A stretch of DNA of 64,000 nucleotides from Elusimicrobiota bacterium (GTDB taxonomy: Bacteria > Elusimicrobiota > Elusimicrobia > UBA1565 > UBA9628). A model generated the notes under the pieces. That model was not told the DNA's origin. It saw only the letters and a program-made list of their open reading frames with translations, and did no database searches. The stretch covers positions 36,398 through 100,397 of the forward strand of contig JAGWUP010000012.1 of the NCBI GenBank assembly GCA_028868375.1, given 5' to 3'. The translations under genes and the position numbers were made by a program. Positions 55,387-63,170 of the stretch are shown here, in pieces. Positions within the stretch are counted from its first letter, which is position 1. Every line of letters starts with the position of its first letter.

Positions 55387-57405
55387 CTACTGGATCAGGA
55401 TCGACGCGATGCTGATCGCCTGGACCGACTCGCCGTCCATGTACCAGAAAGTGATCGGGGGCGAGATGCGCAGTCCGCGACTCTGGGCAGATGCGGGCAG
55501 TATCTGAAGGTACCAGCCTCGCTGGTACAGCACCTGGTCGATCGCTGCTCCGGCCGCCGTGTTGACCTCGACGGCCTGGGCGGCCGATAGCTGCACTCCG
55601 GTCTGAATCGCGCCGAAGTTCAGTGCGGCCTGGATGGTCGGCAGGCACCACCCCTCGATCAGCGCGCTGCCGGAGGTGTTGTAGGGCACCGACGGCGTGT
55701 TGGTCATCCCGATGATCACGCCCTGCTGAAGCGAGTTGTTCATCCATATCTGGTTGATGTACGAGTCTTCCCACTCGAACGGGCCGGATATGAAGCCGCG
55801 CTGGTACATCGGAAACGCCTGGGTGCGCGTCGTGTAGGCGCCGTAGAAGTTGACGCCCCAGCCCTGGGTGCCCGTCTGCGGGTTGCCCCCGAGTATCTCG
55901 GCTATCGTGCCGTTGGTGATGTCCGGCTGGCCGCCGACGTACCCCTTGAACGCGGCCGTCTGTCTGCCGTTCTGGCGGGTGAAGTCGAGGCACGCCGACC
56001 ACGACATGTTGAAGGCGGCCTTCTCTCCGGCCAGCGTCGTGATCGCCGGGTTCTCGTAGATCATGACAGTGCCCGACAGGTCACCCGTATTAACGAACGC
56101 TGTCGGAGCGGCGGGACCTCCGGTCTCGGTGTCTAAGACATCTGTACTCCACCTCGAGTAGGCGTATTGGTCATTCTGACCATTGACCCAGGTAGAAAAG
56201 GCCTCCTTGTCGGTGTCCGTCGGCTCCCACGTGGTCATGAACTTCACCCAGTTCTGGGTGATCGCAGTTATGCCGCTCATGAACGTGCCCGGCACACTCG
56301 ACGCGGCGCCCAGCGACTGCACCGACCCCAGGGCCTGCGTGAGGCTGAGCGAGGTGGCGGCCGCTCCGGACGCGAACGAGACAGACGAGCTGGTGCCCGT
56401 GGTTCCGGAGTTGATCTTGAAGGCCGAGTGCTGAACTGACCACTCGACGCCAGTCGCGTACACGTTAATCGCCTCGGCAGGCTCAGTAGTCGCCGACGCG
56501 CTTAGCGTGTAGGTCCCGATGCCGCCGGTGCCGGTGCCCAGAGCGGAGATGTAGGTGCCGGCCGTGATGCCCGTGCCGGTGACCACCTGGCCGATCGCCA
56601 GCGTGACGCTCGACGCGTAGGCAGTGATCGTCGATCCGGTAGTCGTGCTGGCACCAACGGCGGACATCGTGTAGGTGCCGACGCCGCCCGGAGCTCCCGA
56701 GCCCGTGTAGCCCGTGATGGTGGTGCCGGCCGTAATGCCGGTACCCGAGACGACGTCTCCGACCTGGATGTAGCCGGAGGTCATCGCCGTGACGGTCAGC
56801 GTCGACGACGAGGATGAGGTGCTCGCCGTGAACACGGCGTGCTGGATGCCGTTGACGATCGCGGTGACCGTCATCGTCGTGCTGGACAGCGAGGCCGTGA
56901 TTGCCCCGATCTGGATGCCTTTTATGCCCAGGGTATTGCCGATGATGCTGGCCGCGTTCGAGAACGAAGTGGCACTGGCCAGGTTCACCGTCTGCGTGAT
57001 CGGGGCGGCGCCGTCAATCGTGACGGTCAGCGCCGCGTCGATCGCCTGGAGCTGGCTCAGCGACAGCGTGGTGGCGCCGCCGAGCAGATATGCTCCGACT
57101 GGACCCAGTGCGTAGCCAGCCGCGTACAGCGAGTTCGGCGACTTCGTCTTGTTGATCGGGCCGGTGAAGTAGACGCTGGCGAGGCCGGCCTCCTGACTGG
57201 TGGCGCCGAAGTAGTTGCTGACGTCAGTCGAGCTGGCAAACTGCAGCAGCATGCCGACGGGCACTACCGGGTAGCCGTTGGGCCCCAAGTTGGAGTCGAC
57301 GATCAGCCCGTCGAACTGCAGCGTCTGGCCGCCAGCCGACAGCACGCCTGGATTGATCTGAGCGAGCTGGCTGGCGGGAATCTGCGGAGTCAGTATGGTC
57401 GGCAT
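55387..57405 (-). CDS. Tail sheath protein (DUF3383)
   Basis: A 672-residue protein. The N-terminus (INPGVLSAGGQTLQFDGLIV, then DVSNYFGATSQEAGLASVYF) and C-terminal half (WVKFMTTWEPTDTDKEAFST, then AFKGYVGGQPDITNGTIAEI, YQRGWYLQILPAS) match DUF3383 sheaths. Residues about 205-320 are an insertion of two tandem modules (VGDVVSGTGITAGTTITGYT and IGQVVTGTGITAGTYISALG, each followed by GxGTYTxSA). The extra region makes it longer than the usual 400-500 residues and is likely displayed on the outside. Confidence 0.88.
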   Translation of the reverse strand: MPTILTPQIPASQLAQINPGVLSAGGQTLQFDGLIVDSNLGPNGYPVVPVGMLLQFASSTDVSNYFGATSQEAGLASVYFTGPINKTKSPNSLYAAGYALGPVGAYLLGGATTLSLSQLQAIDAALTVTIDGAAPITQTVNLASATSFSNAASIIGNTLGIKGIQIGAITASLSSTTMTVTAIVNGIQHAVFTASTSSSSSTLTVTAMTSGYIQVGDVVSGTGITAGTTITGYTGSGAPGGVGTYTMSAVGASTTTGSTITAYASSVTLAIGQVVTGTGITAGTYISALGTGTGGIGTYTLSASATTEPAEAINVYATGVEWSVQHSAFKINSGTTGTSSSVSFASGAAATSLSLTQALGSVQSLGAASSVPGTFMSGITAITQNWVKFMTTWEPTDTDKEAFSTWVNGQNDQYAYSRWSTDVLDTETGGPAAPTAFVNTGDLSGTVMIYENPAITTLAGEKAAFNMSWSACLDFTRQNGRQTAAFKGYVGGQPDITNGTIAEILGGNPQTGTQGWGVNFYGAYTTRTQAFPMYQRGFISGPFEWEDSYINQIWMNNSLQQGVIIGMTNTPSVPYNTSGSALIEGWCLPTIQAALNFGAIQTGVQLSAAQAVEVNTAAGAAIDQVLYQRGWYLQILPASAQSRGLRISPPITFWYMDGESVQAISIASILIQ

Positions 57406-57451
57406 GGGTCAGCGTCCCCTAAAGTCAGGTGCGGCTCCGATGTCTTCGATC

Positions 57452-57619
57452 TCAGTCCTCGCGGTGCTCGTCCTGATGGTTGACGAGCTCCTCAATGACC
57501 AGCTCCTCGACTGGCCGAGCCGTCACCTCAGTGACCGGCTCCGGCGGCGGAGGGACGAACGGCTTGGGGGCCTCGCACGGAGTCAGCCTCCTCGGCGCCT
57601 TGCGGATTACTCTCGCCAC
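57452..57619 (-). CDS. Small Pro/Glu-rich protein, 55 aa
   Basis: GTG start with GGAGA 7 nt upstream; VARVIRKAPRRLTPCEAPKP, FVPPPPEPVTEV, then an acidic end (EELVNHQDEHRED). Fits the gap between the neck-terminator-like and sheath genes. Disordered; unknown function. Confidence 0.6.
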   Translation of the reverse strand: MARVIRKAPRRLTPCEAPKPFVPPPPEPVTEVTARPVEELVIEELVNHQDEHRED

Positions 57620-57645
57620 TTCAGTTCTCCAATTTATCTGGGGTG

Positions 57646-58386
57646 TCAGATCGGACCGACTGCGCCGGCCTGGACCAAGTTGATCTTGATGCTGGCGGCG
57701 AATTGCTGCCACGTCATCACGGTCGGGTTGACCTGTAGGTGCATCTCCAGGACCCAGCGGTCCTCGTACTGGTTCTCAGCGTTGATGAATGGTATCTGCT
57801 TGGCGTCGTCGCAGTGCAGCGGCGACACGTCTGCGCCGGATGCAGAGAAGGCGTCAGTGCCGTACTCACTGCGCAGCAGCGCCTGCAGTATCGTTGAGTT
57901 GTCGCCCGAGTTAGGGCCGTGAACGTCCGCCTGAACCACCAGCTCAAACGCGGCCAGGTCTGACCGAACGCCGGCATAGATGGTCGTCTCGGTTACGTTC
58001 TGAACCGGAGACACTTGGTAGTTGCCGACGCCGCCGGTAGGTCCAGATAACTGGTTGACGATCAACGTGCCCGGCGTCACCAGGCCGCCCACATCGGTCA
58101 GCTGGGTGCCCTTGACTAGCGGCAGCGCCTCCCGAACGAACTCGACCAGACTGAGCACGCCATTCGAGATCGACCCGACGAACGAGGTGTCCTGGTACAT
58201 AACGACGTTGGTGCCCAGCCTCATCCGGCTCACGGGCCACATCACCACGTAGTCTGCCGACGCGGGCTCAGCCACCCTGTTGGTCTGGCCGATGACCACC
58301 TCGACGTCGGAGCCAAGAGCGCCCGTGATGAACGTCGCAACGGCGTTCAGCTCCTGGTCCTGCGTCAGCGTCAGCGCGGCCGGCAA
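57646..58386 (-). CDS. Neck terminator-like protein (LIC_12616-type)
   Basis: A 246-residue protein from a TTG start. DADYVVMWPVSRMRLGTNVV-like text (ASADYVVMWPVSRMRLGTNV) and SDLAAFELVVQADVHGPNSG, then NSTILQALLRSEYGTDAF follow the phage neck terminator family that caps the tail tube. A GTLIVNQLSGPTGGVGNYQV module interrupts it near residue 110, like those in the sheath. It precedes the sheath gene in transcription order. Confidence 0.75.
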   Translation of the reverse strand: MPAALTLTQDQELNAVATFITGALGSDVEVVIGQTNRVAEPASADYVVMWPVSRMRLGTNVVMYQDTSFVGSISNGVLSLVEFVREALPLVKGTQLTDVGGLVTPGTLIVNQLSGPTGGVGNYQVSPVQNVTETTIYAGVRSDLAAFELVVQADVHGPNSGDNSTILQALLRSEYGTDAFSASGADVSPLHCDDAKQIPFINAENQYEDRWVLEMHLQVNPTVMTWQQFAASIKINLVQAGAVGPI

Positions 58387-58389
58387 GGG

Positions 58390-58887
58390 TCAGCTCGGGA
58401 ACCTGCAGGAGAACCGAGTAGATGCCTCGACGACCCCGCCCGAGTCGTCAGAGCACGACACGTCGGCCACGTAGTCGACGCCGGGGAGGCATCCGCTGAC
58501 CATCCACAAAACCGCGGTGCCGGGAACGCCGCTGCCGCCCACTGGATACGGGGCCACCCCAACTACGGGCAGTACTCGCAGCCTGGACTGCGGCTGCGGA
58601 TCGTAGCCGGCTGCGACGGTCAGCGACACTGAGGGTGCGCCGACCAGCACTAATCCGGGCGGCAGGTAGAACCCGAAGTCGACGCACATGACCTGCGACT
58701 GCAGCGGTCCGACGTTCGGGAACCCGGGAAGCGGGGGCATCGGTCCGGCCAGGTCACTCGGAGCAGCCACGGTGTATCGACGAACCGGGACTAGCGCGAA
58801 GGACGGCAGCGGGGGACTGATCGGCCCTCCGGCCCTCACCCACGAGGGAGTGACGACGGGCTGATCAAACTGGAGTGACGTGATCAC
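58390..58887 (-). CDS. Structural protein, possibly fibre-tail adaptor, 165 aa
   Basis: GTG start just after repeat copy D. ITSLQFDQPVVTPSWVRAGG, a Pro-rich middle, then AVLWMVSGCLPGVDYVADVS and FSCRFPS. The end resembles the beta-sandwich C-terminus of phage fibre-tail adaptor-like proteins (LWLxGGxxGVxYxVxVxVxxxxG). The very long frame upstream runs through the repeat and is not coding. Confidence 0.55.
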   Translation of the reverse strand: MITSLQFDQPVVTPSWVRAGGPISPPLPSFALVPVRRYTVAAPSDLAGPMPPLPGFPNVGPLQSQVMCVDFGFYLPPGLVLVGAPSVSLTVAAGYDPQPQSRLRVLPVVGVAPYPVGGSGVPGTAVLWMVSGCLPGVDYVADVSCSDDSGGVVEASTRFSCRFPS

Positions 58888-58900
58888 GGCATCATTCGCA

Positions 58901-59018
58901 AGATCAAATCCCGTCGCGTCCCGCGCGATTCCCGTCACGCAACGACGCGTCGTCGTGCAATGACGCGCGAATCGATTCACGCGTCGGGAAGGCCACGGGA
59001 ACGCGCCAGAATTGATGC
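58901..59018 (-). repeat. Dispersed palindromic intergenic element, copy D
   Basis: On the minus strand: ATCAATTCTGGCGCGTTCCC, then the core shared exactly with copy C (TTCCCGACGCGTGAATCGAT continued for 12 more identical nt), ending GACGGGATTTGATC. It starts within 10 nt of the stop codon of the 85-residue ORF and lies before the GTG of the next gene. Confidence 0.85.
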
Positions 59019-59024
59019 TGCATT

Positions 59025-59282
59025 CTACGCACGTCTTGCAGCAGACGCCAAATTCGTGATCACTTGCTGATTTCCCACCTCGACGTTCCGCGCGACGACC
59101 TCCATCGCCATCTCGGGCGTAACGCTGCGCTGGTCCTGCATCGCGACGAGCTTGCCGACCATGTTCGCGGCGATGGCGAGGACCTCCAGGGCCGAGATAC
59201 CCTTGTCGGCGCGGCGCTTGAGCAGGTCGGCGAGTTCCTGGTAGGTGACCTCGTGCTCGGGCCGGGCGGTGACGACGCTCAT
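59025..59282 (-). CDS. Hypothetical helical protein, 85 aa
   Basis: EVTYQELADLLKRRADKGIS, then ALEVLAIAANMVGKLVAMQD; a small all-alpha protein, start ATG overlapping the preceding stop. Unknown function; repeat copy D follows it. Confidence 0.62.
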   Translation of the reverse strand: MSVVTARPEHEVTYQELADLLKRRADKGISALEVLAIAANMVGKLVAMQDQRSVTPEMAMEVVARNVEVGNQQVITNLASAARRA

Positions 59283-59524
59283 CCGCCGAACCTTGGCGGC
59301 GACACGTAGCCGTGTCGCACCTCAGAGTGATCGGCGATCCACTCCTCGATGCGTGCAATTCGCTCTTCGATGGGCAGTGTCTTAAGGGCGTCCAGCGCTT
59401 CCCGCTTCTTGCGCTCGCGCTCCTCGGCTTCTCTCTGAGGCACCTCGTCGATCACGCGCATGGCGTCGGCGAAAATCTCGGTCATGTCCACGGTCGCGCG
59501 CGGATATGGCTCGATCGTCTTCAC
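59279..59524 (-). CDS. Hypothetical charged helical protein, 81 aa
   Basis: GTG start overlapping the previous stop. MTEIFADAMRVIDEVPQREA and EERERKKREALDALKTLPIE, ERIARIEEWIAD: coiled-coil-like. Unknown function. The upstream extension of the frame is a shadow. Confidence 0.62.
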   Translation of the reverse strand: MKTIEPYPRATVDMTEIFADAMRVIDEVPQREAEERERKKREALDALKTLPIEERIARIEEWIADHSEVRHGYVSPPRFGG

Positions 59525-60009
59525 GTTCCCACCTTCTCGCCGCTGCCGTCGTCCCAGGTGAACTCGCCGTCCTCGCCGACCGGGAAGTGCCGCCCGCAGC
59601 CGCAGCAGTAGGTTCCCGAATAGAATGTAGGACAGCGCGAGTACGTTTCTGCGATGGATTGGCTCATCGTGGTGACGGTGCCGCACCTGTCGTGGACGTA
59701 CGAACGGCGCACCGGGCGCACGAAGCCCCTGGCGCGCTCCTCCTCCGAGAGGACGACGTAGCCCCTCTGCTGGCCGTTGTCCTTCAACTCGACGTGCGAG
59801 CGATCATCGGGCACGGGCGAGCCGTCGGTCAACGTCTGCCGGCTACGATCGACCGGGATGGCCTCGTTCGCCTTTAGCTCCGCTGCGGTGGCGGCAGTCA
59901 GCAATAATCCCGCGTCACTACGAAGCTTCCTGGCGTGGTCCTCGTAGCGGTTAGCCTCGGCGTTCAGGCGGGCAGCGGAGGCGCGCAGGCTCTCGGGCGA
60001 CTCCGGCAT
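59521..60009 (-). CDS. Conserved phage protein with zinc-binding C-terminus, 162 aa
   Basis: ATG at the TGATG overlap with GGGAGGAG upstream. A helical N-terminus, then RGYVVLSEEERARGFVRPVR, HDRCGTVTTMSQSIAETYSR and FYSGTYCCGCGRHFPVGEDG, EFTWDD, KVGT: a pattern known from many phages (CGTVTxMxxxIAETYAR, YCxxCxxHFPVGExGEFxW). Function unknown. Confidence 0.8.
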   Translation of the reverse strand: MPESPESLRASAARLNAEANRYEDHARKLRSDAGLLLTAATAAELKANEAIPVDRSRQTLTDGSPVPDDRSHVELKDNGQQRGYVVLSEEERARGFVRPVRRSYVHDRCGTVTTMSQSIAETYSRCPTFYSGTYCCGCGRHFPVGEDGEFTWDDGSGEKVGT

Positions 60010-60479
60010 CACTCCTCCCAAGTGACGTGGTAGGAACTGCCGTTGGCGTCAGTCCCGACCAAGTTGCGACACGAGATCGCGCTGTTGAGGACCCCGCTGA
60101 CGACCCACCAGGGACTGTTGGGCGGCAGCGCGACGTAGCCGCCGCCCCCCTGGGCGTTCCAGTCCTCGCGGAATAGGTTGGCGGCGGGGTCGGACGCCAG
60201 AGTCGGCTGAGAGGAGCCGTATGTGCTGACGAGCGCGCCGCCCGGCGTCGGGTAGTTGGGCTGGCCGGCCCCCAGCGTCAGCAGAGTGCGGGCGCCGCCG
60301 CCGGCAGCAGTCGGCCTCGTCCACCGAGTTCGGTATCCAGTCGAGGTCGTCAGCGAGCCGCCCCACGCGAACGAGACGACCTTGCCGAAGGTTCCGCCGG
60401 TGACGCCGAAGTCCAGCGTCCAGTTGTCGTTTGTCGTGGACGGCGTGAAGCTGGCGTTGCCGCCGCTGAAGCTCGGCAT
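60009..60479 (-). CDS. Structural beta-rich protein, 156 aa
   Basis: FSGGNASFTPSTTNDNWTLD, then GKVVSFAWGGSLTTSTGYRT, RWTRPTAAGGGAR: Gly/Thr-rich beta protein typical of minor virion proteins. No specific family recognised. Confidence 0.62.
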   Translation of the reverse strand: MPSFSGGNASFTPSTTNDNWTLDFGVTGGTFGKVVSFAWGGSLTTSTGYRTRWTRPTAAGGGARTLLTLGAGQPNYPTPGGALVSTYGSSQPTLASDPAANLFREDWNAQGGGGYVALPPNSPWWVVSGVLNSAISCRNLVGTDANGSSYHVTWEE

Positions 60480-60490
60480 TCAGTACCTCC

Positions 60491-60829
60491 TCAAATACCC
60501 AGCACGCGGGCGTTCTGCCCTCGACGGTAGTTGTCGTCGACCTGCTCCTCGAGCGTCGCGCGGAACGAACGGCAACTACCCCGATCGCAGGGAGCCGACG
60601 CGGCGCAGTTGTTCAGCCCGGCCCCACACAGCGGACCGTCGCACCGGTGACAGTAGGCACCGTCTGATCGGTGGCCGGGCACCACCCCGCCGGACGCATC
60701 GACGCGATCTTGCACCAGGATCAGCCCGCTGCACCGAGCGCACACCAGCAGGTCGGCCTCGCGGCCATCGACGATCAGGTATCCGGCTCCGGAGAACCTA
60801 CTCTGCGGCACGCTTGAGCGCCTCGTCAT
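60491..60829 (-). CDS. Cys-rich zinc-binding phage protein, 112 aa
   Basis: LLVCARCSGLILVQDRVDAS, then HRSDGAYCHRCDGPLCGAGL, NNCAASAPC: paired cysteines for two zinc sites. Resembles small phage proteins in head-tail regions with the order CxxC, CxxC, C..C. Function unknown. Confidence 0.65.
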   Translation of the reverse strand: MTRRSSVPQSRFSGAGYLIVDGREADLLVCARCSGLILVQDRVDASGGVVPGHRSDGAYCHRCDGPLCGAGLNNCAASAPCDRGSCRSFRATLEEQVDDNYRRGQNARVLGI

Positions 60830-60858
60830 GCTCGCGCCTCAATCGCTGGATTCCCTCG

Positions 60859-61044
60859 TTAATTGTCGTCCATTGCTGAGTGGAACGACCTGGGAGACTG
60901 CGGCGCCGACTTATTCAGGCAGCCGGTCTCCGGCGCACCGGCCAGCACCTCCCTGGTGACGCCGCAGTACAGGCAGACCTTGGCGCCCTTGGGGACCAAA
61001 TGACCGCCTACTCTGATCTCGTCTTCTTCCACAGTGCTTGTCAA
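60859..61044 (-). CDS. Small zinc-ribbon-like protein, 61 aa
   Basis: TTG start overlapping the preceding TGA (GTG at 61032 is an alternative). RVGGHLVPKGAKVCLYCGVT, then AGAPETGCLNKS. CLYC plus a later Cys. Unknown function. Confidence 0.5.
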   Translation of the reverse strand: MTSTVEEDEIRVGGHLVPKGAKVCLYCGVTREVLAGAPETGCLNKSAPQSPRSFHSAMDDN

Positions 61045-61469
61045 CTCAGTGGAGGCGGCGACGGGGGCATGCCGTCGTTGGACACCTGGTTCTGTTGCGT
61101 CACGGCCACCTTCACCCACCTGGCGTTGGAGCCGTTCTCGCTGTAGACCTCGAGCACCATCGCAACGAGCCAGCAGGTCCCGTCCCTGCGAGTGATCAGG
61201 TCACCGCCCCTGGACGAGGCCCTCAGCAGGCCCTCGACGTCGCCGGACAGATAGACGGCCCTTCGCGTGCCCTGGAGGTTCAGTCCCTGAACCTGCATGA
61301 TGTCGCGGTACTGCATCGCCTGGAACTGCGCCCTGACAGCGACGGCCGGAAGGTACTTGGGCCTCTGTCTGTTGTTGACGGTCTGGTAGCCGTCACTCAT
61401 CTGGAGCTGAACGGTCTCATTTGGGTTGACGGCCCCGACGGCCCCCCTGGCGATCGCCTGCAAGTTCAT
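61041..61469 (-). CDS. Head-tail region protein, 142 aa
   Basis: MNLQAIARGAVGAVNPNETV, MSDGYQTVNNRQRPKYLPAV, then VQGLNLQGTRRAVYLSGDVE and GGDLITRRDGTCWLVAMVLE: a pattern of small collar/connector-associated proteins in myoviruses with this gene order. Specific function unknown. The ATG at 61469 lies 7 nt after the previous stop. Confidence 0.68.
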   Translation of the reverse strand: MNLQAIARGAVGAVNPNETVQLQMSDGYQTVNNRQRPKYLPAVAVRAQFQAMQYRDIMQVQGLNLQGTRRAVYLSGDVEGLLRASSRGGDLITRRDGTCWLVAMVLEVYSENGSNARWVKVAVTQQNQVSNDGMPPSPPPLS

Positions 61470-61476
61470 TCTGAAG

Positions 61477-61674
61477 TCACTCGCGCCTGGGCCTTTCCTC
61501 GGCGGCCGAGCTGCCGACCAGTGCACGCTTCAGCAGCACGTGCCCGTCGTGACCGGCCAGCCTCAGTGCGATCAGTATGTCCAGCAGCTCCTCGTCGGTG
61601 TCCATCACGAGGATCGTGCCCTCTGACAAGTCGAGGTGAAACTGCTCGTGCGGCCGTATGCGAAATACCCTCAC
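61477..61674 (-). CDS. Hypothetical protein, 65 aa
   Basis: GTG start overlapping the endonuclease stop. MRVFRIRPHEQFHLDLSEGT, then LDILIALRLAGHDGHVLLKR. Before the endonuclease arrived, it would have followed the neck protein directly. Unknown function. Confidence 0.6.
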   Translation of the reverse strand: MRVFRIRPHEQFHLDLSEGTILVMDTDEELLDILIALRLAGHDGHVLLKRALVGSSAAEERPRRE

Positions 61675-62510
61675 TGTGAGACCTCGAAGTCAGCGGAGTT
61701 GAGCTTCAGCTTCCGCTTAGCAGCAAGCGTCGCGCGATGTTTTGCAATAGATTCTGGAGATCGACTGCGACCTGCAAGCGAAGCTCGTATCTTATCTTTT
61801 GTTTCCAAGGTTCTAGTTAAGCCTTTCCACGGCCCAGGTTTATCAACATGACTCTGACTAAGCAACAAGCGCGTTTCTGTCGAAACTACCCGGCCTCGCA
61901 TCTTTTGCTTAGATTCATCTGAGTGAACCCAGCCAGCTTGTTTAGCAAGTTTCTGACGAGTTTCCTCAGAAACTAAACGACCCGTTAAACTAGCTGATTT
62001 TTTCGCTCGGGTCTCGTCAGAATCCTTTCTGCCAGTTAATTTTTGTATCTGCGATGCCTTTGATTCTGGTGTCCATCCAGCACGAGCCCTGGCTGCTCTT
62101 TCAGACCTCTCTTCGTGCGTCGAACTAGTCAGCATACCTCTACTGATGGCAGCTCTAGTTGCTGAAGAATTAGTGCGTCCTCTTATCTTGGATCGAGATT
62201 CCTCAGTCCATATTAAACCTCTAGTGCCGCTAGCTGAAGGACTGACGTTGTAAGCCGGCTTATAGGCATCAATGAGCATCTGCTCATAGTAGAAAGCATC
62301 TACTACTGAACAGATAATCAAAATCTGAAAACTAAAGCAGCTCTCTCCGTATTTATCCCAAGCTCGTTGCAGAAATCTACTATGATGACTGCCGCGCACT
62401 AGCGCCCACCTATGGCGCTTCCACCGTTTAGTAAAACTAGATGCACTTCCTATATAAAGACGCCCATTAGGCCCACGTATTGAATAAACGCCGCTATTAA
62501 ACTCAGCCAT
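61671..62510 (-). CDS. GIY-YIG homing endonuclease with NUMOD-type repeats
   Basis: A 279-residue protein. SGVYSIRGPNGRLYIGSASS is the GIY-YIG core (here GVY...YIG), with KRWKRHRWALVRGSHHSRFL (catalytic Arg region) and FYYEQMLIDAYKPAYN (catalytic Glu). It is followed by several Ser/Lys-rich DNA-binding repeats of NUMOD3 type (LTGRKDSDETRAKKSASLTG). The gene is clearly richer in A and T than everything around it, marking recent arrival. Its last 9 residues (NSADFEVSQ) use GC-rich phage codons and match the end of the upstream neck protein. Confidence 0.92.
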   Translation of the reverse strand: MAEFNSGVYSIRGPNGRLYIGSASSFTKRWKRHRWALVRGSHHSRFLQRAWDKYGESCFSFQILIICSVVDAFYYEQMLIDAYKPAYNVSPSASGTRGLIWTEESRSKIRGRTNSSATRAAISRGMLTSSTHEERSERAARARAGWTPESKASQIQKLTGRKDSDETRAKKSASLTGRLVSEETRQKLAKQAGWVHSDESKQKMRGRVVSTETRLLLSQSHVDKPGPWKGLTRTLETKDKIRASLAGRSRSPESIAKHRATLAAKRKLKLNSADFEVSQ

Positions 62511-62960
62511 CTACGATACTTCAAAATCGACAGAAGAGATTAATACGCCAGTGTCAATCAATGGTTTCTCAAAGCCCTTGCGGTCGATCGTCGCCTGCTT
62601 GAGGCGCGGCTCGTTGGTGTCCATAATCGACTGCTTGAGGTCGGCGACGATCGAGTGACCGACCTGCTGCAGCGCCTTGTTCGCGTCACTGTCGGTTGCC
62701 TTGAGTGCCTGCTCGATCCTGTCGGGCCACTCGGACTGCCGCTCGCGCACCATGCTTGAAAAGAACGGCCGGGGCGGTATGCCCCTACTAGGCGCACCGA
62801 AGTTCTGAACTGCGGCGACCAATGCCACCGGCGTGCCGTTCGGGTACTTGGCCCCCTCCAGGAAGCCGACTCGCAGCGTGCTCGAGCCGTTCAGCTTCTT
62901 GGCGGTGCGTGCCAAGTACTGCTCAAGTCCTTTGGACTTCTTCAACGCCAGGCTGAACAC
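62511..62960 (-). CDS. HK97 gp10-like neck/tail-completion protein, 149 aa, with recoded 3' end
   Basis: STLRVGFLEGAKYPNGTPVA, then AVQNFGAPSRGIPPRPFFSS and SIVADLKQSIMDTNEPRLKQ, KPLIDTGVLISSV follow HK97-gp10-like proteins (GxxxxYPxGxxVAxIAxxxEFG, PxRPFF, PLIDTGxLxxSI). About the last 20 codons switch to AT-rich usage and come from the homing-endonuclease insertion. GTG start. Confidence 0.85.
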   Translation of the reverse strand: MFSLALKKSKGLEQYLARTAKKLNGSSTLRVGFLEGAKYPNGTPVALVAAVQNFGAPSRGIPPRPFFSSMVRERQSEWPDRIEQALKATDSDANKALQQVGHSIVADLKQSIMDTNEPRLKQATIDRKGFEKPLIDTGVLISSVDFEVS

Positions 62961-62978
62961 CGCCTACAGCTCCAGTGC

Positions 62979-63170
62979 TCACACTGCACACTCGGGGAGA
63001 CGCGCGGCCTCGGCCAGGGCCGCCTCAACGCTGTCGTGGCGCTTCGACACGGTCCGGCTGACGCCATTGGTCCGCCCCGATGTCCACCTGGAGTACTTCA
63101 CGTTGTCCGCCATCTTTACCGGCATCACGGCAGTCAGCCACACGGGCCTGGACTCCACCTCGACGCTCAC
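62979..63170 (-). CDS. Hypothetical protein, 63 aa
   Basis: GTG start overlapping the DUF4054 stop. [20 protein letters not shown], then [20 protein letters not shown]. Small co-directional gene; unknown function. Confidence 0.6.
   Translation of the reverse strand: MSVEVESRPVWLTAVMPVKMADNVKYSRWTSGRTNGVSRTVSKRHDSVEAALAEAARLPECAV

Noticed and set aside
55304..56002. 232-aa minus-strand ORF over the sheath 3' end
   Set aside because: Overlaps the conserved C-terminus of the DUF3383 sheath in another frame and is Arg/His/Pro-rich.
58390..59358. Reading the 165-aa structural protein as a 322-aa protein starting at 59358
   Set aside because: The upstream part runs through repeat copy D and an overlapping gene and is Arg/Cys-rich nonsense; the GTG at 58887 fits the repeat boundary.
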